A program made the position numbers and the translations under genes. Shown here one piece after another: positions 56,210-64,000 of a DNA stretch of 64,000 bases (its first letter is position 1; each line of letters begins with the position of its first letter). Source of the DNA: Micractinium sp. NFX-FRZ (lineage: Eukaryota; Chlorophyta; Trebouxiophyceae; Chlorellales; Chlorellaceae). Under the pieces are notes generated by a model, which searched no databases, was not told the DNA's origin, and saw only the letters and a program-made list of their open reading frames with translations. The stretch spans positions 248,001-312,000 of the forward strand of contig JAPTJF010000004.1 in NCBI GenBank assembly GCA_029339195.1, written 5' to 3'.

Positions 56210-57931
56210 GAGCTACGGAGAGGTCCACGGCAGGCCGCCAGCAGCAGCAGACCTGTGCCGGTTTGTTGCGTGCTCATTCAGCCGACCACTGGCAGCGCTC
56301 GCAAGCATAAAGAGGCGGGCTCCCATGCCCCACGCTCACACGGCCGCCCAGCCGATGGCTGCTCCTGCTGCCACCTGAGCCGCTCTTTGTTCCCAACCGG
56401 CACATGGCTTCCTCAACTCTTGCAACCTGACAACCAGACAGTTCCCTGGCCTGACTCTCCCCCGACCGGCAGTTCGGAATCAACGCTGGGCCCCCTTGCC
56501 CCAATTCATCCCCGCCGACCCATCTTCCCAGTGCCCCAAGCTTTCCCTGCCTTCTCAGATCAACGCACAGTACTCTGTCCCATCTCCAAACACCCTGATC
56601 GCACCAAGTGCACCCCTCTTTTGATATTTTAGCATGACGACCACCCTGGTGTATCCCCAGTTTATTTTGGTTTTGATAAGAAGTGCCCATGCCCACCCAC
56701 AGACGCCCTTCCGTGTTCCGCCGCCACCGCCCCGCCCCACTCGCGTCAGCCCTGCGCCTGCCAGCCTGGCACTGCCTATACAGTGGAAGGAGGAGGGTTG
56801 ACAGCGGCCCAGGATTGCACAACGTGTGGCACAAGTAGTAGAAGGAACCACTTAAAAGGGCACCAGGGCCCTGTAATGTTGACGTTAGATTGTGCGCGCT
56901 AGGAAGCAACCAATCAAAACAATACACCTGCTGACCAACACACATGCATGGGCCGGCCGTGCCTCGAGTGGGAGGGCCGTGGAGAGGGAGGTGAGGGAGG
57001 AGGGGGCCAGCGAGGGTGTCTATCGCACAAGAAGGGGATCTTCAGGGAAGGTTTCAGGGCACCTTGGGGCAGGCAGGTAGGTGGGCGTGCGCTGCTAGGC
57101 CGAAAACGGGAGAGAGGGGCCGCCAGCGCATGGGCAACAACAGGATGGACTCGTGAGGTGTAGTGCGACAGGGGTGGAGCAAGAAGGAAGATGGGCGGCT
57201 GGCTGGCCGGGAAAGGAAGCAGGGTGGTGGTGGGGAACTGGACGATGGCCTTGCCAGCCTGGAAACGAAAAAATCCAGTGTTGGGAGAGCGGGAGGCGGC
57301 GGCAAGGGCCAGGGCAACGAGCCAGAGAACAGGGGCCCGTGGGGAGCAAAATTGTGGGGGGCTTGCCACGGGGGAGCACATTGGCGGCGCGGCAGGGGTG
57401 GCGACGTGATGCTGATTGAAATCAAGTGAGCATGGGGCAGGCAGCAAGGTTCGGGTTCATGCGTTTGACCTGCATGAGGAAAGAGCAGGCTGGGGAGGGG
57501 TCACGGCCGCCAGCTGCGCAGGTGCGGGCCACGGTGGGGGCCGCACAGCGGTGTGGCAAATACATGGGCCTGGTGCTGGTGTGTGGCGACACAATGAAGC
57601 GAGAGGGGTTTGGAAGGGGCAAGCAGGCATTGTGTGGTTGGGCTGCGGGCGGATCATCAAGTTGCAGCTTGGTGTGTTGCCGGGCGGATCATCGGGTTGC
57701 GGCTGTATGTATTGCCTTGGCTTGCCTGTCGTAGTAGAGGGGGCAAGCGGCACATTGCTGCTGGCCAGGTAGGTGCAGCTGGGGCCGCAGAGAAGGAGGT
57801 GGAAAGAGAGGGGGCATTTGGGGCCCACATACCAGTACTCCCATGCCGTGGCGGCCGGCCCAAGTGAAGGGCCTTGCGGTCATCCAGGAGTGAATGCAAC
57901 ACTGGCAGGCCTTGGCCGCGGCAATGCAACA
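56210..57931. other. 1.7-kb convergent spacer before the FAM20-like gene
   Basis: No supported exon. TGTAA is at 56872. The part nearest the FAM20 stop (57830-57931) repeats pieces of that gene's last exon. The stretch 57630-57730 has a local tandem repeat (GGGCGGATCATC). The remainder shows nothing I can name. Confidence 0.4.
56872..56876 (+). terminator. TGTAA candidate downstream of the secreted Cys/Asp protein gene
   Basis: TGTAA lies about 660 bases after the stop, far for a 3' UTR, so confidence is low. Confidence 0.25.
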
Positions 57932-60900
57932 CTACTCGCGCACGGTGGCGGCGTAGCCCTGGGTGGCCACCAGGTCATCCAGGTAATGCAACACGTAGTC
58001 CCGCCGGTGCAGCAGCTGGCGCTGCTCGCTGCGCGACAGGTGCGCGCCCAGCTGCAGCAGGCACAGCGGAAGGGAGGCGGGGGCAAAGGCGGGGTGGGGG
58101 CGTCAGCGTGCAGCAGCCTGCCTGCCTGGCGTGCTGTGCGGTGGTCCTGCTGCCCCAGCCCGCAGAATGGCGCGCGCCTCCCGCTCTGCCGCTTCTCCCC
58201 CTGCCTCCCAGCCCTGCCTCTTGCGCAATTCGCGTGCACATGCAAGTCGGGGAAGCACGTTACCCCCCCGGTCCTGCCCCGTCCCTCCTGCCTCCCCCTC
58301 ATTGCGTGTGAGCTCACAAATCGCAGCCACTTCCCCCCACTTGCAACCTCCCCCTTCCTCCACCACTCCAGAGCTTGCGCGGCTGGTCAGCTGCCGCACT
58401 CACCTCCTCGGAAATGGCGTGCGAGTCAAGGAAGCGGAGGCGCAGGTAGGTTGTTGCGCTGACGCAGCGCACGGGGCCCGTGGAGAAGGCATTCTCATGC
58501 TCCATGCTCACAACAGCCTCCTTCCTGCAGCAGGGAGGACCAAACAAGGCAGAGCAACGCAGCCGTCAGCGAGGCGGGAGACAAGCAAGGGGTACTGACA
58601 TGAACTGCTGTACCGTGCCGCATGATCACAGCATGAGCAACGCCGCCAACCTAGCACAGTGATGAGAATGCAGGGCAACAGAGGCGGGGCGGCAGGGAGG
58701 CATGCGTCGCAGCGTGGGAGCGCAGCAGAGGGTCACCACTGGCACCACCACAGCGCCGCCACCCGCCCAGTCGACGCAGCCCCACACCAACACCCGCGGA
58801 CCTGAAACAGGCGGTGTGGCCGCGGTCAGCAGCCCGCTGAATGTGAGCATCCGCACAACCGGTACCTGCCCACCCACCCAACTAACAACCACGCATCCCC
58901 CCCGGCTGCACACCTACAAGGAGGCGGGCGTGAACCTCCCACCCATCAAAACACATCCCCCCCGCTGCACACGCACCTGAAGGAGGCGGCGTGGTCGATC
59001 AGCAGCGGCCGCATCTGCCCCTCCCAGTGTCCGTTGTGGTAGTGACCGCGCGCCCAGTGGGGGCCAAACAGGAAGTGGCCTGCAGGCAGGGTGGGTGTGC
59101 ACCGGTTGGTCGCTGCGTCCCAAGCGCCTTGACGCCCTTGCTGACAACAGCATTCCATTTACCCCTTCCTGTGTGTGGCAAGCAGTCGGCCCTGTGGCTG
59201 CCAGCAGGCCAGCAGCCCGAGGTTTCCCTGCTGGCCGGAGGCGGCGGGTAGGCTGCCCTGCTGGCACACCCTCTCATGCTGCTGGCCTGCAACAACAGCA
59301 GCCTGGTACACCGGCAGCTCCCCCGGCCTGCCTGCTCACCTCCCTGGTGCACTTGCCCATCGTGGTGCCGGTGCAAGTTTGTGCAGCCGCACATCCACAC
59401 CAACCCAACCACCCTTGCTGCATTCAAGCACCACACAGTGAGCCCACCCACCTACCGTGGTGCCGGTCCAAGTTGTGCAGCCGCCCTTCCACACCAACCC
59501 AACCACCCGTGCTGCTGCAGGGCACGGTGAGGCCACCCACCCACCGTGGTGCCGGTCCGAGTTGTGCAGCAGCACATCCAGGATGCGTGTGTCGGAGAGG
59601 AGCACCGCAGGGTCCACCCCCCACCGCTCCATCCCCTGGTCGTTCAGCTGGTTGCAGCCCTGCGGCAGGGGAGCACGACAGGGTTTTACTGCTGTTTGCA
59701 GGGTGGGGGCGACATAGTGGTTCGTGGAAACGAGTGCAATGGTGCAAGGCGGTGCAACTGTTTCACAGCTCTGGTCCCAAGCCCGCCCGCCCCGCCCCAC
59801 ACGCAGCACTACGGACCCTTCCTGAGACACCAAGTCTGCATCTCCCAAGCCAAGAAGAACCCCACTTGGCCACCTGCTGTACTGCCTACATACGGCATAC
59901 TGTTGATCCCCAGATCCTTACCTCCACCCAAAGCATCATCGCCCCTTCGCTGAAGCACAAGTCCTCCTCCTCATCCCTGAAGCTCAGAGTCAGCGGCGCG
60001 CTCCTGCAGAAGCACAGCATGCGAAACATGACGCAAGGCAGGCGGGCGGGCATGCTGAGGGCGGGGCGGTGTCGAGGCATGCTGCTGGGGCGTGTGCCGC
60101 TGGGACGCTCAAAGATGGCGGCGGGGAGTGGGCTGGGGGCGAGGCTGCCAGCCAGGCGGGCAGCCATCCGCAATGGGCACCACCGAAAGCTATATGGAGC
60201 TGTGCGGTGCGCACGTACAACATTGCACTCCACCCCACCCAAGCAACGTGCTGTGAACAGGCAACCACAGCATGCGCAGCAGCGCACCGGTAGGTGGTAG
60301 GCGGTACATAGTCCAGTCCCAGCAGGAGGTTGAGGCGGTACGCCACCCACTCCATGGGCGTGCGGTGCCACCCCCCCGCATCGCCATATACCCGCGGCTT
60401 GTAGATGGCGCGCACGCGGCGGGCCGCGTCTGGGTCTTGCAACTGTCAAGTGGAAGGGGGAGCAGCAGAACGCGAATGTCACACGGGGTGGGGCGGGGCG
60501 GGCGGGCTGAGGCGGGCGGGACAAACCAAAGCGACGAGAGCTCCAGAGCATCACCTGCTCCCGGCTGCCCGGGCCCCCATCCCAACCCCCACCCCAGACC
60601 CCTAGCATGCATGAAGTGTTGGTGCCCACCGTCAGCAGGTAGCTCCTGTGGTCAAACTGGGAGGGCGGCATGCGCTCCGCACAGATCACCACGCCGTGCT
60701 CCAGCACGCGGCACAGGTCGGCGTGCATGACCGCCACGTCCTGCACCCAGAAGGGTGGTGGGGCCAGGGCAAGGGACAGGGTGGGCGCTGGTCGGCGTGC
60801 ATGGTGGCGACGCCCAGAGCAGGGCGGGGGTCCAGCAGCTGGGGAATGCAGGGAGCACATCAGGCGGGGGAGCGCATGAGGCTGTGGGAATGTGATGAGG

Positions 60901-62347
60901 AGGGACAAACATCAGAGGTGGCAGAGGCAGTGTTGGGTACCTCAGCCCAAGCCCGGACACCACAACCACCACGGCATGACACAGCGCACAGCGCCACAGC
61001 GCAGCGCACAGAGCAGCACCGCACAAAGCATTGTGGCTGCACTGTGCTGCAAATCTACGTCACAGCGCAGAGCATATGGGGACTTTCCCAGGCGTGTCGC
61101 AGCGTGGCGTGGCGCACCTGCGGCGGCCCCACATTTGTGCGGTACTCGGCGGTGGCGGCCTGGGAGAAGGCGTGGGCCGTGCCCACCAGCGCGTGCGCCG
61201 CCAGCGCCCGCAGCTCTTCTGGCCCAAGGTGGCGGTGCACGGTCGAGTCATCAGCTGTGCACCTGCCAGGAGGCACACAGCAGGGCACAGCAGGGTGCAG
61301 GTGAGTGGAAGCGGGGGTTCAAGCGCCTGGGAGGGTTGAAGCCCACTAGCGGCAGCAGGGTCGCACAGCTGGCTGCAGTTATACACACTTAACACATTGT
61401 GCCTGAAGTCACCAGCCTGCAAGCAGCGAAACCAGGCCGCCAACCGCAAGCAGCACTGTGCGCTCACCGCGCTGTGGTGTGCAGTGAGATGGTGCACGCG
61501 GCGCCGCCTGGCTCCACGGAGCTGCTCAGCTTGCTGCAGCAGATGCTGCCGGGGTGCTGCATGCTGCACGATAGCGTGGCCTGGGAAACGCTGGTGGGCT
61601 GGTGGTAGGGCGGCACCGCCGACGAGCCGCCATCTGTGGCCAGCGCATCAAAGGAGGAAAGCAAGCTGGCAGCTGGGTCTGCGCTGCCCTGCCAGTTGTG
61701 GTTGTGGTTGTGAACCTCGCCGCTGCCGTCCGGTGCCAGCTGTGCATCCAGCGGCTGGCGCTGCTGCTGTTGCTGCTGCTGCGACCCCTGCTGCTGCCGC
61801 TGCTCGAGGTGCGGCTCCTCATCGTGGGACTGCTCGGCTGAGGCAGGCTGCCAGTCGCCTGTCAGCAGGGCGGTGCCCGTCTCCAGCGCCGCGCGCAGCG
61901 ACGTCGCCAAGTTGATGATCTCCGCCTGCAGCTCGGCATTGTCAGCCTGCAGCTGCTGCACGCTCCTGCAGTAATGACAAGTGTGTGCACAGTGCAAGCA
62001 GGTCAGGGCATGGGCGGGGCAATGGGACAGGAACAGGGGCAGGCTGCCCGCCAGCAGACAGCGGGCTGGCATGCCCACACCGCTCCCGCAGTCGGCGCGG
62101 CGCACCTCTGCAGCTCCTCGCTAGCTGCGGCCGCGCCCCGCGGCTGTGCCGCTCCTGCTGCACCTGTGACGTTTAAGGCAGGCTCCGCTGCCTGCACAAG
62201 CTGCTCTGCTGTGTGCGCCACACCAAATTCTTGATCGCTGCGGAAGTAGCTGTGCGTGGCTTGCAGCCTGCGTGGCCGCCGCTGCACCGCAGGTTGGACA
62301 GCCAGCCGTGGGCCCAGGGAGCCCAGGCAGGCTGCTTGGCCAAGCAT
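57932..62347 (-). CDS. FAM20-like kinase-fold protein
   Basis: FAM20 and Four-jointed proteins are atypical kinases of the secretory pathway in animals. Minus-strand exons are 62347-62106, 61965-61468, 61262-61118, 60740-60630, 60442-60288, 60003-59922, 59659-59545, 59079-58977, 58524-58404 and 58051-57932 (563 aa). The N-half has a short coiled coil (QQLQADNAELQAEI) and a Gln/His/Ser-rich stretch. The C-half matches the FAM20 core. IYKPRVYG carries the probable ATP-binding Lys. TPMEWVAYRLNLLLGLDYVP resembles EIAAFHLDRILDFRRVPP. ILDVLLHNSDRHH has catalytic Asp446, LLIDHAASF has metal Asp478, and VRCVSATTYLRLRFLD resembles CRIRKSTYLRLQLL. No clear signal anchor is visible, so the compartment is open. 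Introns 7 and 8 contain multiple junction copies. A PI3K/HipA-like fold is the alternative class. Confidence 0.72.
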
Positions 62348-62775
62348 GAACCCTCGCTGCTGCCGGACCCAAGGCTATACTGTGTGCAGCAATCAATTAT
62401 CGGGCTGATACCGTGCAAGGTTTGAAGACAGCCTGCCTCAGGGACTTCATTTCATTTTGCCCTCACGAGTGCCAACTCAGCAACGCCGAAATGCTTGGGG
62501 GAGGCATTCCATTTCACGCTGCTGATCATGCACTCGGTAGAGCATGCATGCTACGTGAGGCGCTGCTCCCTGCCCCCGCGCTGGTCAACGCTGACGGACT
62601 TCCGCGGCTCGGCACGCTTTGAGCTCATAGTAGAAGCGGCCCGTGAGCTCAACCTGGCAGCCCGTAGTCTGCACAAGACATTATTGCAGCACAGCTGGAG
62701 CGCCCCGAGCCTCCGCCGCCACCGCCGCCGCCACCCGCTTCCCGCCCGTCGTTGCCGTTGCCTCACTCCGGAAGC
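62348..62775. promoter_or_regulatory. Shared 5' region of FAM20-like and DNAAF11 genes
   Basis: 428 bases between divergent ATGs. No other exon and no clear TATA box is seen. Confidence 0.4.
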
Positions 62776-64000
62776 ATGGCTCGCATCACGGCCGAGCTGC
62801 TCCGCCGGCGCGCAGAGCACAACGACCGGTGCCTGAGCACGCTGCAGGAGATCGCGCTGCACGCGCAGGGCATTGAGCGCATCGAACTGCTCAACCAGCT
62901 GTGCCGCAACCTGCGCATCCTGCTCCTCCAGAACAACCTCATCTCCAGGATCGAGGGGCTGCACCGCCTCAAGGTGTGCACCACTGCCCAGTCGAGAGTC
63001 GCTGACGCCTGCAGTATAGGGCCTGCCTTGGCGCTCGGGCGCAGCCACCCTGCACCGCCCTGCACCTGCCCGCCCATGCCTCCCCCACCCCGCCAACCGT
63101 CCCTGAGCAGCACCCACCACCCCACCCATCCGCCCACCTCCACCCTCACCCACCCCGCAGGAGCTGGAGCAGCTGAACCTGGCTGTCAACAACATCACGC
63201 GGGTGCAGAACCTGCAGCGCTGCGAGAGCCTGCGGCGCCTGGACCTGACCGTGAACTTTATAGACACGCTGGGCCTGCTGAGCCTGAAGAGCCTGGCGCA
63301 CTTGGAGCGCCTGGAGGAGCTGCACCTGCTGGGCAACCCGTGCACCCGCTGGCCGGGCTACCGGGCGTTTGTGCTGGGCACGCTGCCGCGCCTGCAGCGC
63401 CTGGATGGCGAGCAGGTGCCGCGGGGGGTGGGGGTGGGGGTGGGGGTGACATTTCTGTGGTTGTTGGGCAAGGAGAGCGGGCGAAGGGCAGAGCATCTGG
63501 GCTCGGCAGGGTTGAATGGGAGACACCAGTGTGTGAGATGCCCCAACCAGCCATACAGGCAGCCTTTGTGCGCTGCGCGATGCCACCCAGACCTTCCCTG
63601 CCCCGCTGGCCTAGCTTCAACAAAGCATACCCCTCTTACAGACAGGCCCAAGTAGGGTGTGCACCATATACTGAGAAGGTGGTGAGGCACTCGCCTGCCT
63701 GTGCAGGTGCGCCCCTCGGAGCGCATCGCAGCTGTGCGGCAGCTGGCTGAGCTGGAGGCGCGGCTGCGGGCTGAGCTGGCGGCACAGGGGCTGGACCCGG
63801 ATGAGGCTGCGCAGGTGGGGCAGGGTGGGGGTTTTGCGGCTGCTGACCCTTCCTGCATCTGCAGCAGGTGGAGGAGCTGGAGGAAGTCAAGGTGCGGGGC
63901 ACTTGTGGTGCTCACTCTGCGCCCTGTCTGCCGACATGGCCTTGCCTTGCATGACATGACCCATGCACCCCCTGCTGGCAGGTGGAGGACGACAGCCTGG
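62776..64000 (+). CDS. DNAAF11: DNAAF11/LRRC6-like dynein arm assembly factor (3' end beyond window)
   Basis: DNAAF11 (LRRC6, MOT47 in Chlamydomonas) is a cytoplasmic factor needed to preassemble axonemal dynein arms. Exons seen are 62776-62973, 63161-63415, 63707-63814, 63865-63891 and 63982->64000. The start MARITAELLRRRAEHND matches the family's I-x-x-x-L-I-R-R-x-A-E-H-N-D. LRRs follow (LRILLLQNNLISRIEGLHRL; LEQLNLAVNNITRVQNLQRC; LRRLDLTVNFIDTLG) and the LRR cap LEELHLLGNPCTRWPGYR..LPRLQRLDG. The next exon begins VRPSERIAAVRQL (human EPSERIKALQ). The family order is complete, so this is not just any LRR protein. The exon at 63865 has a NAGNAG acceptor that may drop one Gln. It is divergent from the FAM20-like gene. 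Confidence 0.87.

Noticed and set aside
58914..59600. Possible small transposon or satellite from the repeated GTGGTGCCGGT blocks
   Set aside because: The blocks align with the adjacent exon end of the FAM20-like gene, so they are junction copies; no terminal repeats or target-site duplication seen.
1..64000. CRISPR arrays, rRNA and tRNA genes, prokaryotic operons or ribosome-binding sites
   Set aside because: No regularly spaced identical repeats and no recognisable RNA-gene sequence; genes are intron-rich and eukaryotic.

Overview
This window looks like nuclear DNA of a green alga, most likely a trebouxiophyte of the Chlorella/Micractinium type. The DNA is very GC-rich. Every recognisable gene is cut into small exons by GT..AG introns. 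Three genes encode thylakoid proteins (Tat subunit Hcf106, a RIQ-type DUF1118 protein, and a CAS-type rhodanese). Others are eukaryotic: GPI-anchor synthesis, complex I, a SNF2 helicase, kinesin. TGTAA, the usual green-algal polyadenylation signal, lies downstream of several stop codons. The organism assignment is inference. I saw no rRNA, tRNA, CRISPR array or transposon gene.

I find 15 protein genes. From left to right: hcf106-like (minus, cut by the left edge); RIQ/DUF1118 (plus); PIG-H (minus); ZC3H15/DFRP1-like zinc finger (plus, 13 exons); SNF2-RING helicase of the CHR28/FRG type (minus, 18 exons, about 9.9 kb); NDUFA3-like (plus); tubulin-tyrosine-ligase-domain protein (plus); CAS-like (plus); AHSA1-like Hsp90 co-chaperone (minus); subtilase A (plus); kinesin-2 motor (plus); HMG-box protein (plus); subtilase B (minus); small secreted Cys/Asp protein (plus); FAM20-like kinase (minus); DNAAF11/LRRC6 (plus, cut by the right edge). 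That is 16 loci, of which the first and last are partial. I built exon models by hand from splice consensus, reading frame and family similarity. All internal exon phases are consistent, but first exons are the least certain part.

Gene order alternates between divergent pairs sharing a short 5' region (hcf106/RIQ, PIG-H/ZC3H15, FRG/NDUFA3, AHSA1/subtilase A, subtilase B/secreted protein, FAM20/DNAAF11) and convergent pairs. Functional themes are thylakoid biogenesis and organisation (hcf106, RIQ, CAS), a secreted protease pair with hydroxyproline-rich-type tails, and two cilium genes (kinesin-2 and DNAAF11) that would be unexpected in a non-motile alga.

The most striking structural feature is not a gene. 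In most of the larger genes, introns carry one or more degraded copies of the neighbouring exon end, including its splice site, usually about 65-180 bases away from the real junction. I report these exon-junction echoes as the main finding, with examples. Other points are a perfect 15-bp hairpin burying a 5' splice site in the HMG gene, two subtilase paralogues with identical intron phases, telomere-like repeats in introns, and long Gln-coding CAG tracts.
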